Below, one piece after another: positions 42,860 to 54,841 of a DNA stretch of 64,000 nt. The notes under the pieces are model-generated. The model was not told the origin of the DNA. It ran no database searches and saw only the letters and a list, made by a program, of their open reading frames with translations. The stretch is from contig JAUICM010000010.1 of the NCBI GenBank assembly GCA_030427885.1, positions 40,725 through 104,724 of the forward strand. Direction: 5' to 3'. The position numbers and the translations under genes are program-made. Source of the stretch: Rhodothermia bacterium (lineage in GTDB: Bacteria; Bacteroidota; Rhodothermia; Balneolales; Balneolaceae). How positions within the stretch are numbered: position 1 is the first letter of the stretch; each line of letters begins with the position of its first letter.

Positions 42860-44995
42860 TTACTCTTCCAACCTGATCGATGAAGCCGATCCTTTTATAT
42901 CCTTAGCTTCAAAAGAAATGGTATAAATATTAACCTCTCCACTTTCTTTGGTTATACGTGCTTCAAGTTGTTTTAATAAGGTTTCTATGAGAATACCCGA
43001 CAGGTTTTCTGATCCTTTCTCCTCTTCTTCATCCCTGTAAATTGGCTTTTTATTTGTGATCTCAACCTGAATTTTTTGGTCATATTTTGAAAATTTCAGC
43101 TCAACATCCCCCTTTTCCTGTTTTCCCCGATTGCCGTATTCAATAAATAATTCGTTAATCAACATCCCCAGCGGAATTGCCTGATTAATGTTAAGATCAA
43201 ACTGCCCTGAATTAATACTGATATGTATTTCTCTCGGCAAATTGCTTAACACCTGACCTATAATACCATGTATAAATTGAGTGGATGGAATCTTTGAGAA
43301 ATCTTCGTTCTGATATAATATTTCATGAATTGCAGCTATTGAACGAATCCTCGACTCACTCTCCTTCAACAATTCCCTGGTGTTCATATCTGGAATACTG
43401 TATATCTGAAGTTGAAGAAGACTACTAATGAGAGCCAGGTTATTCTTCACTCTGTGATGAATTTCAGCGAGTAATATTCTTTTCTCAGATAATGATTTTT
43501 CAAGGGACTTCTCCTTCTCTTTCAGATCGGTGATGTTTACATACATACCGAAACCTTTAAATGGATTTCCATCCAGATATACAGGTATTCCGGACACTAT
43601 CATTGATAGCTCGTTTCCATCTTTATCATAGCGGATGGTCTCTTGGGTCAACTCCTCCTTATTAAGCCCAATTGCCGGCATCCTTGGTGCGGATTGCATT
43701 TCTTTAGATGCTACTATCAACGGGTCGAGTTCCTGACCCAACAGTTCTTCCCGTTCATATTTGAACAGGTTAACAAAACTGTCGTTAACCATTTCCACAA
43801 TGTTATCAGCATTTACCATAACAATAGCTGTGGGAGAATTGATAAACAGATTTCGGAACATATTTTCGCTTTCCCGAAGCTTCCGCTCATACTTTTTTCT
43901 TTCTGTGATATCCTTAATAATGGCCTGAATATAATGCTCCCCACTCACCTTAACCGAGGTAAGACTTACAATGGTATCGATCAATTCACCACTCTCTTTC
44001 TTATGCTGCCATTCAAAGAAATGATGGTCATTCTTCAGGGCCTTTTGAATGTGCTTTTCAGCCAGTTCTACGGAGGAGCCTCCTCCAGGTTGAAATTCCG
44101 GAGAAAAATGACTTGGACCTTTCCCAATAATCCCTTCTCTGGTAGTTCCAAAAAGCTCTTCACTTCTTTTATTACAATCAAAGAAGGTTCCATTTTTATA
44201 AATAAATACCCCTTCGGTAGATTTCTCGAACAGGAACCGGTATCGTTGTTCACTTTCCTTAAGCTGTTGGTCTTTCAGGAATCCTTCCGTGATATCCTCA
44301 AATGTACACATCATCGAATGTATCATCCCTGAACTATCCCACAAAATTGAAAAGTGAAGCCGGACAAATCGCTCTGCTCCGTTCTTTGAAATTATATTTG
44401 TCTTGATCTTAAAATTATCCCGGCCATTCTCCAGTGCCAGAAATAATCTTTCCTTAAAAGCTTTTCTGCCTTTTTCGGGTAGTAGTTCAAGATCAAAAAC
44501 AGAGGTTCCATGCACCTCATCCAGCTTAAAACCTGTGATTCGTTCAGCTTCCACCGACCATTGAATGACCTGTAGTTTGCCATCCCAGATTATGAACCCC
44601 AACTTTGATTTGCTGATATGATCATAGATGAGACCTCCCAGATTGAGTTCTGAATTGTAATTATCCAGGGACTTTGTCTCTACGGAAAATGTAATGGACT
44701 TTGAATCAGAGTTATTTTGCTCTGCTAATTTAATGACCCCCAGAAACTGGCATCCGCTTTTGGTTTCAAATCTCCTGACTAATCTTTTTCTCGTCCGTAT
44801 TAATTCAGCATTGATCAACTTTTTGTCCTGACAAGGAACAAGATCAGATAACTCCAGAAGTTTTAGCTCATCTTCAGAATATCCAAAAACAGATTGTACG
44901 TTATCCGTACATAATTGAATCTTATTTGATTCTACCTCTACTACTAACTGTGATTTAATAGATTGAGTTAGAAGAGACTTCTCTTCTTCTTCCAT
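42860..44995 (-). CDS. Multi-PAS HisKA_2-type sensor kinase with eroded ATPase domain
   Basis: 711 aa, no transmembrane helix, so cytosolic. Four PAS-like domains (about 12-80, 125-245, 250-370, 375-500; e.g. FLFEKSTEGVFIYKNGTFFDCNKRSEELFG). The dimerisation/phospho-acceptor block LLAEIHHRVKNNLALISSLLQLQ has His near residue 513. The ATPase domain keeps an N-box-like PLGMLINELFIEYGNRG, but where HATPase_c needs DxGxG it reads ITNKKPIYRDEEEEKGSENLSG. That loss suggests weak or no kinase activity, or a different role. No response regulator gene is adjacent. Convergent with coaBC. Confidence 0.85.
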   Translation of the reverse strand: MEEEEKSLLTQSIKSQLVVEVESNKIQLCTDNVQSVFGYSEDELKLLELSDLVPCQDKKLINAELIRTRKRLVRRFETKSGCQFLGVIKLAEQNNSDSKSITFSVETKSLDNYNSELNLGGLIYDHISKSKLGFIIWDGKLQVIQWSVEAERITGFKLDEVHGTSVFDLELLPEKGRKAFKERLFLALENGRDNFKIKTNIISKNGAERFVRLHFSILWDSSGMIHSMMCTFEDITEGFLKDQQLKESEQRYRFLFEKSTEGVFIYKNGTFFDCNKRSEELFGTTREGIIGKGPSHFSPEFQPGGGSSVELAEKHIQKALKNDHHFFEWQHKKESGELIDTIVSLTSVKVSGEHYIQAIIKDITERKKYERKLRESENMFRNLFINSPTAIVMVNADNIVEMVNDSFVNLFKYEREELLGQELDPLIVASKEMQSAPRMPAIGLNKEELTQETIRYDKDGNELSMIVSGIPVYLDGNPFKGFGMYVNITDLKEKEKSLEKSLSEKRILLAEIHHRVKNNLALISSLLQLQIYSIPDMNTRELLKESESRIRSIAAIHEILYQNEDFSKIPSTQFIHGIIGQVLSNLPREIHISINSGQFDLNINQAIPLGMLINELFIEYGNRGKQEKGDVELKFSKYDQKIQVEITNKKPIYRDEEEEKGSENLSGILIETLLKQLEARITKESGEVNIYTISFEAKDIKGSASSIRLEE

Positions 44996-45170
44996 TATTC
45001 AACCTTCCTTCCAGACTTTTAATATTCCAACGTATACAGCACTATTACTGATGTATATATTTCTAAAAAACAACTAAAAATAAAGGATTTACATACCAAT
45101 AGTAATTAGAATCAGATATATTCATCTTTATTTGTAAGTTTCATTCAAAATCATCTTTATACGACAGCTT

Positions 45171-45608
45171 TTGATTTTCAAGAATAAAAGGGGACTCATT
45201 ACTTTTCTGCTGCTTATAGCATGTGTTTTAAGCGGAATCATACTTGCTGCCACTCCTCCCTATCAATCTTCTACTGTTAAGAGTTCAGCCGAACTCGATT
45301 CTCTGATTTACCTCTCATTCGGTGATGCTAACTTTCTCAATAATCAGATAAGAACCTACAACATCCCTATTGATACAATTTTCAACCGAAAAGTATACCG
45401 GGTTCAGGTTCCACCCTATTTCTCCAAAACGGACTTTCATATCAACCTTCACCGCCGGATGACAGCTGCGGGCTTTGACACCCCTTCCCGCGTGGTTTTT
45501 CCTGACCGGGATATGAACATCTTTCTTACTTATGAAGGCACCGTAGTGAGAACCATTCGATTACTAACATCAGATATTCCAATTCCAGAAGAATCCAACG
45601 GCGATTAA
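45171..45608 (+). CDS. Small membrane-anchored protein, unknown
   Basis: 145 aa with TTG start (no ATG is available in the conserved part). One N-terminal transmembrane helix (about 9-26, ITFLLLIACVLSGIILAA), then an extracytoplasmic domain of about 115 residues with DTIFNRKVYRVQVPPYFSKTDFHINLHRRM. I recognise no family. The lipase gene begins two bases after its stop, so they are probably co-expressed. The divergent kinase-like gene shares its upstream region. Confidence 0.65.
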   Translation: MIFKNKRGLITFLLLIACVLSGIILAATPPYQSSTVKSSAELDSLIYLSFGDANFLNNQIRTYNIPIDTIFNRKVYRVQVPPYFSKTDFHINLHRRMTAAGFDTPSRVVFPDRDMNIFLTYEGTVVRTIRLLTSDIPIPEESNGD

Positions 45609-45609
45609 T

Positions 45610-46461
45610 ATGGCTGAAAAAAACACTCTGTTAGCACGTTTCAAACTGGTGGAATTTCCACAGCCTGATCTTTTAAAAACAAAAAACCCGGTTTTCTTTT
45701 GTCATGGCTTTGGTGCCATCGGCTCTCTTGTAAAACCATCACCGCTGCATGATCCTTGCATGATGATGAGAGAACGTGGGATCATTTCCTTCGCGCCAAA
45801 TATTGTGCCGTATGCGGCTATTGAAACCCGCGCAAGAAATTGGGAAAGGCTGATAAATCAGGTATGTGAGCAATATGAGATCGAAAAATTAAACGTGGTA
45901 GCTCACAGTATGGGTGGCCTCGATATGCGTTTTGCCCTAACCCACCTTGATATCGCTGATCGTGTTGTTTCTTTGACTACTGTTGCAACTCCGCACCGGG
46001 GCACCTATCTGGCTGATCTGGTTCTTAAAACCCCTGAGATACTTACTGAGCGCATTGGAGAAGTAGCTGACTGGCTGGGCAATAATGTATATCCAAAAGA
46101 GAAAAGTGATTCGGTTAGCTCTGTGGAGCAACTAACCAGAGATTATGTGCAGAATGTTTTCAATCCTGAAACCCCCGATCCAGAGAATATCCCGATCTTT
46201 TCATATGCCGCAGCGGTTGGGAAAGGCACTAATTTTTCTCTGAATCCAATCTTCAAATTCCAGAACTCTCAGATCTTTGAACAGGAAGGGATCAATGATT
46301 CCTTTGTATCTGTTGAAAGCGCTAAGTGGGGAGAGTTTTTAGGAACGGTCAACATCTCTCATATGCATCAGATCAATGTTCAGGTAAGCAAAGATGCACG
46401 TCCGCGTTATGATGCTTTTTGGATTGGGTTAGTCAGGAAACTCGGAGAGATGGGGTATTGA
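45610..46461 (+). CDS. Alpha/beta-hydrolase lipase
   Basis: 283 aa without a signal peptide. Oxyanion/leading motif NPVFFCHGFGAIGSL, nucleophile elbow VVAHSMGGLDMRFAL (A-H-S-M-G-G, Ser near residue 99), DDR-like acid in INDSFVSVESAKWGE and His in VNISHMHQINVQ. This is the architecture of cytoplasmic or lipid-droplet-type triacylglycerol lipases (the PHB/lipase group with VAHSMGG). Probably in one unit with the small membrane protein upstream. Confidence 0.85.
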   Translation: MAEKNTLLARFKLVEFPQPDLLKTKNPVFFCHGFGAIGSLVKPSPLHDPCMMMRERGIISFAPNIVPYAAIETRARNWERLINQVCEQYEIEKLNVVAHSMGGLDMRFALTHLDIADRVVSLTTVATPHRGTYLADLVLKTPEILTERIGEVADWLGNNVYPKEKSDSVSSVEQLTRDYVQNVFNPETPDPENIPIFSYAAAVGKGTNFSLNPIFKFQNSQIFEQEGINDSFVSVESAKWGEFLGTVNISHMHQINVQVSKDARPRYDAFWIGLVRKLGEMGY

Positions 46462-46469
46462 TCTTTTTA

Positions 46470-46672
46470 GGAAGGCTTGTCAAGCTGAACCTGTATGCCG
46501 ACAGGCGGGCTTGATTCAGTATCTGTAAAGCAGATTCTCTTCAGAAAGTACCCGTCAGATCAACGTTTCTACCCTAACAGACCAGAAACATTCTTTGAGA
46601 TTGCTTCGTCGGGTTCACTCATCATCAGTCTAATTCTTCCAGACTCCTCGCAAAGATGTCGGTCGTCGTTGA
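46470..46672. repeat. Decayed palindromic repeat fragments
   Basis: Contains GTCAAGCTGAACCTG, a hairpin TGCCGACAGGCGGGC, GATTCAGTATCTG, and GAGATTGCTTCGTCGGG with CTCGCAAAGATG. These are mixed fragments of the families at 8297 and 6687. Non-coding gap between convergent genes. Confidence 0.45.
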
Positions 46673-47437
46673 TCAAAGATCCTGATCACCCAGCTTTCTG
46701 ATCAGTTCGTAATCTGTTAAATCGTATTGGATCGGAGTCACAGTAGCGAAGCCTTCATTAAGCAAATGAATATCGGCATCCGTACTGTCATCAAGTAATT
46801 CAAACTTCCCCGTTAACCAGTAGTATGGACGTTCATGGGGATCTTTTCTGGCTTCATATTCTTCCACATAACGGCTGTCTGCCATTCGTGCCCACTTGAT
46901 ATCTTTAAACTCTCCTGAAGGAGCGTTCACATTCAAGGTTACCCCTTTTGGTAGTCCTTTATCCAGGACAAATGCGATTACTTTACGTGCAGCTTCTTTA
47001 CATGCGGTCAGATCTGCGTCATTATCATAGTCTGTGCAACTAACAGCGATGCTTGGATAACCCAACACTGTACCTTCGGTAGCGGCACTTACCGTTCCTG
47101 AGTACAGGATATTAATCCCGGCATTACTTCCATGATTAACTCCACTCAATACCAGATCGGGTTTTCTTTCCAGCAATTGATCATGAGCCAGTTTCACACA
47201 ATCAGCAGGAGTTCCGTTGATAGCCATAGCTTCGTATTTCCCATCAATCACTAATTTCTGATACCTTAACGGGGTTTCTATAGTAATGGCATGTCCTACT
47301 GCACTTTGTTGCCGATCGGGTGCTACAATCACAACATCGCCGAATTCTGCAGCTACTTTAGCAAGTGCTTTTATCCCGTTTGAATAGATCCCATCGTCGT
47401 TACTGATCAGGATATAAGGCTTTTTTGAATCGGTCAT
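46673..47437 (-). CDS. surE: 5-prime/3-prime-nucleotidase SurE
   Basis: 254 aa metal-dependent phosphatase of nucleotides. Active site ILISNDDGIYSNGIKAL (Asp pair), VVAPDRQQSAVGHAITI, NGTPADCVKLA and LVLSGVNHGSNAG. Cytosolic/stress nucleotide turnover. Start directly abuts the panB stop; last gene of the menG-fabZ-panB-surE run. Confidence 0.94.
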   Translation of the reverse strand: MTDSKKPYILISNDDGIYSNGIKALAKVAAEFGDVVIVAPDRQQSAVGHAITIETPLRYQKLVIDGKYEAMAINGTPADCVKLAHDQLLERKPDLVLSGVNHGSNAGINILYSGTVSAATEGTVLGYPSIAVSCTDYDNDADLTACKEAARKVIAFVLDKGLPKGVTLNVNAPSGEFKDIKWARMADSRYVEEYEARKDPHERPYYWLTGKFELLDDSTDADIHLLNEGFATVTPIQYDLTDYELIRKLGDQDL

Positions 47438-48268
47438 TTATCCGCCGTATTGCTCGTCTTTATTAGGAAAATCTTTACTCTTAACATCTTTGATATAGTG
47501 TTGAACCGCTTCCGTCATCACACCATGGATATCAGCATATCTACGTAAAAAACGAGGGCTGAAGTCTTTGTTCATTCCCAACATATCATGGATCACAAGT
47601 ACCTGTCCGTCACATTCAGACCCGGCACCAATCCCTATTGTAGGGATACTTAATTCTTCTGTGACTTTTGCAGCGAGCTTAGCCGGGATCTTCTCCAGAA
47701 CAATGCTGAAACACCCCGCTTCTTCGAGCAATTTAGCATCTCTGATGAGGCCTTCAGCTTCCTCGTCTTCCTGGGCTCTTACCTTGTAGGTTCCAAATTT
47801 ATAGATGCTTTGCGGGGTAAGTCCAAGATGTCCCATTACAGGGATTCCTGCATCCACGATCTTTTTAACGGTATCAATGATCGGCTTTCCCCCCTCCAGC
47901 TTTACTGCATGAACGCCAGCCTCTTTCATCATCCTTCCGGCACTGATCAGAGCTTCTTTCGGGGTTACCTGATAACTCATGAAAGGCAGATCTCCGATCA
48001 CAAGTGCCCGGTCTACTGCTCTCACAACGCAGGATGCATGATATACCATATGATCCAGTGTCATAGGAACGGTGGTCTCATACCCGGCCATAACATTACT
48101 TGCAGAATCACCCACCAGGATCACATCAATTCCAGCTTCATCAATGATCTTACCCATGGTGAAATCATAGGCGGTGAGCATGGAGATCTTCTCTCCTTTC
48201 TGCTTCATTTCCACCACCGTTTGGGTGGTGATCTTGGCTGGCCGGTTTGATCCTGTTTGTGTACTCAT
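47438..48268 (-). CDS. panB: 3-methyl-2-oxobutanoate hydroxymethyltransferase
   Basis: 276 aa from the ATG at 48268. First committed step of pantothenate synthesis: adds a hydroxymethyl from 5,10-methylene-THF to ketoisovalerate, which comes from the ilv operon. Motifs [49 protein letters not shown] and [15 protein letters not shown]. Starts five bases after the fabZ stop and ends directly before surE. Confidence 0.95.
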   Translation of the reverse strand: MSTQTGSNRPAKITTQTVVEMKQKGEKISMLTAYDFTMGKIIDEAGIDVILVGDSASNVMAGYETTVPMTLDHMVYHASCVVRAVDRALVIGDLPFMSYQVTPKEALISAGRMMKEAGVHAVKLEGGKPIIDTVKKIVDAGIPVMGHLGLTPQSIYKFGTYKVRAQEDEEAEGLIRDAKLLEEAGCFSIVLEKIPAKLAAKVTEELSIPTIGIGAGSECDGQVLVIHDMLGMNKDFSPRFLRRYADIHGVMTEAVQHYIKDVKSKDFPNKDEQYGG

Positions 48269-48272
48269 AATA

Positions 48273-48704
48273 TTATTTCTCTCTTGGAACGATCGCTGCT
48301 GAAGCTTCCAGTTCACAAGCCACTTCGCCATCAACAGTTGCCTTTCCGATCATGGTTACGAAATTTCGTCTCATAGTTCCCAGTTCAACTTCAAGTTTAA
48401 GCTGATCGCCCGGAACCACCTGTCTTCGGAATTTGCATTTATTGATCCCGGTAAAGACCATCAGCTGAGTCTCAGGGTCTGCTTTTTTGGTCATCAGCAT
48501 GATTGCACCAGCCTGAGCCAGAGCTTCAACCTGAAGTACACCAGGCATGATTGGCTGCCCCGGAAAGTGACCATTAAAAAACTCTTCGTTGGCAGTTACA
48601 TTTTTAATTGCTGTAATGGATTCTTCGCCCATTTCCAGAACGCGGTCTACCAATAAGAATGGGTAGCGGTGTGGGATCACTTTTTTAATTTCTTCTATGT
48701 GCAT
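48273..48704 (-). CDS. fabZ: 3-hydroxyacyl-ACP dehydratase FabZ
   Basis: 143 aa hot-dog enzyme of type II fatty-acid synthesis. [16 protein letters not shown] opening; catalytic His in [21 protein letters not shown] and Glu on the same block. Standard length. Between menG (36 nt upstream) and panB (4 nt downstream) on the same strand. Confidence 0.95.
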   Translation of the reverse strand: MHIEEIKKVIPHRYPFLLVDRVLEMGEESITAIKNVTANEEFFNGHFPGQPIMPGVLQVEALAQAGAIMLMTKKADPETQLMVFTGINKCKFRRQVVPGDQLKLEVELGTMRRNFVTMIGKATVDGEVACELEASAAIVPREK

Positions 48705-48740
48705 AATCTTAATTTATTTTGATAGTCTTTGAATATACGA

Positions 48741-49430
48741 TTATTGAACTACTCCAACATAAACGTATGCTATACCACCTGTTAGCTTGATCTGTCGCTT
48801 ATCGCTGAACACTCCTGATTGGTCCATGAGTTGTATAAAATTCTTTCCGGCGGGGAAAGTGGCACTGGTTCTTGGCAGATAAGTATAAGCTTCTCTGTTT
48901 CCACTTAACCAGCCACCTATTGCTGGCATAATATGCTGGCTATACAAATTGTACGGAAACTTAAGCAAACCTTTGGGCTGGCCAAATTCGAGTACTACAA
49001 CTCTGCCACCAGGCTTAACTACTCTGGCCATCTCTTTCAGAGCGATCACCGGATCATCCACATTACGAATACCAAATGCAATGCTGGAAATATCAAAGCG
49101 GTTATCTTCGTAGGGAAGATTCATAGCATCGGCCACCTCAAAATCAATTTTCAGCCCATTCTTTTCTGCTTTTGCAGGAGCTGGTTCAATCATTGGGGCA
49201 CAAAAGTCGGTTCCCATAACATAACCTTCATCCCCAACCGCTTTTTTAAACTCAATAGCCAGATCGCCGGTTCCGGTAGCACAGTCAAGTACATGATCAC
49301 CCTTCGAAGCACCACTTTCCTTTATAGCTCTTGAACGCCATGCATGGTGAACTCCAAATGACAAAACCGTATTCACACGATCATAATCATCGGCGATGTC
49401 TGCGAACATGGAACGTACTTTTTCACTCAT
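48741..49430 (-). CDS. menG: Demethylmenaquinone/ubiquinone methyltransferase UbiE/MenG
   Basis: 229 aa from the ATG at 49430. SAM-dependent C-methylation in quinone synthesis. SAM site VLDCATGTGDLAIEFKK, family motif FGIRNVDDPVIALKEMARVVKPGGRVVVLEF and YTYLPRTSATFPAG near the C-terminus. In this lineage the product is most likely menaquinone, matching the type B SdhCAB above. First of the menG-fabZ-panB-surE set. Confidence 0.93.
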   Translation of the reverse strand: MSEKVRSMFADIADDYDRVNTVLSFGVHHAWRSRAIKESGASKGDHVLDCATGTGDLAIEFKKAVGDEGYVMGTDFCAPMIEPAPAKAEKNGLKIDFEVADAMNLPYEDNRFDISSIAFGIRNVDDPVIALKEMARVVKPGGRVVVLEFGQPKGLLKFPYNLYSQHIMPAIGGWLSGNREAYTYLPRTSATFPAGKNFIQLMDQSGVFSDKRQIKLTGGIAYVYVGVVQ

Positions 49431-49542
49431 TTTATATGCCTTGATATGCTTTGGGACTGAAACCCTGATTCCGCCCAAAAGGTTCTTTTTTAAGACCCCA
49501 AAGATACGATTTCCACCGAAGTTTGACAGGGATTATTTGAAC

Positions 49543-50169
49543 CTAACTTATGGCTACCCCTTTAAGGTGATCTATTTTATTCAGCTCTACAACTTCAAGC
49601 TCTTTTCCATTCCACACCAGGTGGTTTATAGATCCATTAGTGTGCTTAATCTGCTGCATATTGCTCAATCCAAGCCCCAGCAGACCTGATAGCAGAATTC
49701 GTATCAACCGGCCATGAAGCATAAATGCGATATACTTTTCCTCTGAGTTCTCTATGACTTCCAGAAGCTTTGTAGCCGCCCTGTCATACACTTGCTGAGG
49801 TGATTCTCCCCCTCCTTCGATACAGTAATCCGTTTCCCCTGAAGACCATTTTTTTTGAAGTTCCTTTATGGCATCCATGATCTCATCAATATAAGATCCC
49901 TCATATTTCCCGAAACTCATTTCATCCAGTTCCGGAAAGCTTTCTACCAACGCCTTTGATTGCTCGATCAGTGGAGCTGCCGTTTCCATAGTTCGTATCA
50001 GACTGCTTGTAACTACTTTTTGGATAGGTACATCTTTAAGTGCAAGGGCAATTGCTTCTGCCTGTTGACGCCCCGTTTCATTAATGGAGGCATTAATACC
50101 TCTTCCCTGAAACCTGTGAACCCTGTTATTATCTGTCTCTCCGTGACGAATGATATAAATATGTTTCAC
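49543..50169 (-). CDS. Histidine phosphatase family protein
   Basis: 208 aa phosphoglycerate-mutase-like fold. Catalytic IIRHGETDNNRVHRFQGRG (His phosphorylated), Arg/Glu in SSLIRTMETAAPLIE and ELDEMSFGKYEGSYI, second His in FMLHGRLIRILL. Possible metabolite phosphatase (cobalamin, PGM-like); no substrate can be assigned. Its start overlaps the upstream membrane-protein stop by four bases. Confidence 0.85.
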   Translation of the reverse strand: MKHIYIIRHGETDNNRVHRFQGRGINASINETGRQQAEAIALALKDVPIQKVVTSSLIRTMETAAPLIEQSKALVESFPELDEMSFGKYEGSYIDEIMDAIKELQKKWSSGETDYCIEGGGESPQQVYDRAATKLLEVIENSEEKYIAFMLHGRLIRILLSGLLGLGLSNMQQIKHTNGSINHLVWNGKELEVVELNKIDHLKGVAIS

Positions 50170-50852
50170 TTACCCTTCTTATCCTTTTTTCTTGATGTGT
50201 GATAGTTAGCCATTTCTATTAACCGATCCTGCATTTTTGAAACCTCACCTGTCAAAATACCAGCTTTCATTCCATAACGGATCAGAAGCATATTAAGGAT
50301 GCGATCCTGCATCTCAAGCTGTTTTTGACCTCTTTTACTTTGAATGAACTTTATGGAAAGCCTCAATAACCCAACCTTGAACAGAAAAAAAAGTATAATT
50401 CCGGGCAAGAGTGCATCCATACCTATTGATAACCCAAGCGACTGTATTGCCGAATTGAATACAATGCCTAACAACAGTATCGCCGAAAGCACATAAACAA
50501 ATCCATCCATATTTAGCGTCTTTACAATAGACGAGGATGCAAGATTAACAAAAGCACTTGTATTGAAGAACCAGAAAAAGAAAAAAGAGAGTGCGATCGC
50601 TGCAGAGAACCACGGATTAACTCCCAGATAGGCTAGCAGGAAATACAGGAAAAGTGAGAGCCCATCTGAACTTTTAACCCAGGCATCTGCCTCTTTAATG
50701 ATCCTTTCGATCGGGTATCGTTTCAGTAATCCCGGAGCGTACGTATTTATTTGAGCCTGAGTGATGTGGTACCAGTTTCCATTAGAAGTAGTGATACCAT
50801 CACTCAATTCTAACATCTGCCACTCGAAGCTCCCTGCTTTTCTTGAACTCAT
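50166..50852 (-). CDS. Membrane protein, unknown
   Basis: 228 aa with a short N-terminal soluble part and three to four transmembrane helices (about 65-96, 118-140, 146-165). These are separated by FFFFWFFNTSAFVNLASSS and followed by a basic cytoplasmic tail (QSKRGQKQLEMQ... KKDKKGK). I recognise no family. Overlaps the phosphatase start by four bases (50166-50169) and lies 30 nt downstream of comF, so all three may be one transcript. Confidence 0.65.
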   Translation of the reverse strand: MSSRKAGSFEWQMLELSDGITTSNGNWYHITQAQINTYAPGLLKRYPIERIIKEADAWVKSSDGLSLFLYFLLAYLGVNPWFSAAIALSFFFFWFFNTSAFVNLASSSIVKTLNMDGFVYVLSAILLLGIVFNSAIQSLGLSIGMDALLPGIILFFLFKVGLLRLSIKFIQSKRGQKQLEMQDRILNMLLIRYGMKAGILTGEVSKMQDRLIEMANYHTSRKKDKKGK

Positions 50853-50882
50853 TCTGTAAGATAAGCTTATTAAAAGAATTTG

Positions 50883-51584
50883 TCAGGCTTGTGCCACCGT
50901 TGTTATCATAATTTTAAAAGCTCCTGCATGTAATAAACTTGCTGCCAATTCAAAAGTGGTAGCACCTGTTGTAAACACATCATCAACAATGATGCAGGTT
51001 TTCCCTTCTACTGCTTTTGGATCTTTTACCAAAAAAGCCTTTTCAATGTTCTTTCTTCGTTTCTCGAGAGTAAATCCTGTTTGGGTTTTGGTATTTTTCA
51101 CCCTTAGTAATGCTTTCTGACTTATCCTTGGTATATCGATAACTGACTGGACTCCCTTTGATATGTAATAAGCCTGATTATAGCCCCTGATCCTTTTCTT
51201 TCTTTTATGCAGCGGAACCGGCACTAATAGCATTTCTGTGTCATTCCTGAAAAAGGGGTTCTTTATCAAATTCTGGCCTAATGCCCGACCGATATCTTCC
51301 CCGACACCAGCCAGACGGTGATATTTAAGCTTATGAAGCAGATCCTGCAGATATCCTCCTTTATCGAAATTCCACAGAGCGTGCTGCAGGATAACCCCCT
51401 CAGGCATGATCATATCCGCCGAAAACTGCTTCCCATCCGGATTTGCTATTTCAAACTTGTTCTGCAAACAGTTCCGGCATACGAAATACTCAGAATCGGG
51501 CAGCTTTGCTGAACATACCAGACAGGTATGTGGGAATACCACCTCTATCAGCCCTTTTTGTATCGATTTTATACCAATTAACAT
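50883..51584 (-). CDS. comF: ComF family phosphoribosyltransferase-like protein
   Basis: 233 aa. N-terminal zinc ribbon C-x2-C...C-x2-C (HTCLVCSAKLP and FVCRNCLQN, about residues 20-40) and C-terminal type I PRTase fold with CIIVDDVFTTGATTFELAASLL. ComF proteins support DNA uptake and replication-restart functions in some bacteria, but the reaction is not established. Divergent from the rodZ-like gene. Confidence 0.92.
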   Translation of the reverse strand: MLIGIKSIQKGLIEVVFPHTCLVCSAKLPDSEYFVCRNCLQNKFEIANPDGKQFSADMIMPEGVILQHALWNFDKGGYLQDLLHKLKYHRLAGVGEDIGRALGQNLIKNPFFRNDTEMLLVPVPLHKRKKRIRGYNQAYYISKGVQSVIDIPRISQKALLRVKNTKTQTGFTLEKRRKNIEKAFLVKDPKAVEGKTCIIVDDVFTTGATTFELAASLLHAGAFKIMITTVAQA

Positions 51585-51680
51585 TTTCGACCAGAATTTT
51601 GGAAAAGCTTGCTTTTGCAGTCCACTTTAATTACTTAGTTTGCTGTCACAAATTCAAAGATTAAATCTAAGTTTTTACTC

Positions 51681-52742
51681 ATGTCTCTTGGGAACGACCT
51701 TGCATCAATTCGTAGGGAACTTGGACTCTCATTAGAAGAGATTCAGAGTGCTATTAAAATTCCAACGCATACGCTCAAAAGTATTGAGAATGGCTCCATT
51801 TTCGATTCTGAGGAGCATAACACTACCTATATCCGTAGTTTTGTTCGAAGCTATGCCAAAGCTCTGAAACTCAACGATGATCTTGTGGTCGCCGCCCTTG
51901 ATGCCAATGAAAAGGGTGAATACAACGGACAACTTTTTGGGGAAGATATCCCTGATGCACCCGTGGATGAAACTGCTGAGGATGAGGAAACAGAGGAATC
52001 TTTTGATCTTTCCGAAGTTACCCCTCCCGCTATCGAAGAAACTCCCAAGAAACCACAGCCTACCGTTGAAAATGTTAATTGGGCAGATATGGGGCATAAG
52101 TTTACGCTCAATCAAACCAATTCTAAAGTATGGGTGATCCTGGCAATAGTTGTGTTTGTGATCGGACTGGGTGGAACCGGAATTTACTTTATGGATGAGA
52201 TCGGAGAACTTTTTGCAGGTTCAGATACTCCCACAACCGAAGACTCTTCGATCGATAGCTCAAACTCACCACTTATTGAAGATACCAGTTCTGCTGATGA
52301 TCCTGATGCAGGTGACACAGGATTAGCTCTGATACCTGAACCACCAACAAATCAACCTGAAGAAGTAAGCGCTACCGTACTCGACCAACTTGGAGATACT
52401 CTAACTGTTGTACTCTATGCTGCTTTTGAACGACTTGAACCCGTACGTGTGACTAGCGACCTGAACTGGAGAACAAATCCTTTCTGGATGGAGCAGGGAG
52501 AAGCTTATAACTTTGATTTCAAAGATACATTATTGGTCAGAGGACAGTACTCAAGAATGTTGTTATTGTTTAACGGACATGTAATTGAAGCTCCAAGACA
52601 AAATTATTACAGCTCTGAATTTAATTCTGTAATGCTTACCCGTAATATTTTCGACTCACCTGAATATATGGGAGCTGCACCAGAGGAATTTCCATACAGC
52701 GTTGGTGCTCCCGATAGCACCGTATACAGGATCAACTATTAA
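51681..52742 (+). CDS. RodZ-like cytoskeletal membrane protein
   Basis: 353 aa: N-terminal helix-turn-helix of the HTH_25 type (residues about 3-75, LASIRRELGLSLEEIQSAIKIPTHTLKSIENG). An acidic linker follows, then one transmembrane helix (about 152-170, VWVILAIVVFVIGLGGTGIYF) and an extracytoplasmic part with DUF4115-like strands. RodZ links MreB to the cell wall machinery. The C-terminal domain is more diverged than usual, so orthology is inferred. ligA starts 17 nt after its stop. Confidence 0.82.
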   Translation: MSLGNDLASIRRELGLSLEEIQSAIKIPTHTLKSIENGSIFDSEEHNTTYIRSFVRSYAKALKLNDDLVVAALDANEKGEYNGQLFGEDIPDAPVDETAEDEETEESFDLSEVTPPAIEETPKKPQPTVENVNWADMGHKFTLNQTNSKVWVILAIVVFVIGLGGTGIYFMDEIGELFAGSDTPTTEDSSIDSSNSPLIEDTSSADDPDAGDTGLALIPEPPTNQPEEVSATVLDQLGDTLTVVLYAAFERLEPVRVTSDLNWRTNPFWMEQGEAYNFDFKDTLLVRGQYSRMLLLFNGHVIEAPRQNYYSSEFNSVMLTRNIFDSPEYMGAAPEEFPYSVGAPDSTVYRINY

Positions 52743-52756
52743 AATCTTCCGGGTAA

Positions 52757-54754
<1,998 letters not shown>

Positions 54755-54841
54755 GAATTGCAAAATTCTTAAATCTTAATTGAACTATTCTTAATTGATT
54801 GCATTTCCCTATCTTCAGAAAACCGCTTACAAACTAACGGC

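Noticed and set aside
43643..44332. 229-codon antisense open frame inside the PAS kinase
   Set aside because: The sense frame has clear PAS and HisKA motifs; the antisense product is Phe/His-rich with no recognisable domain.
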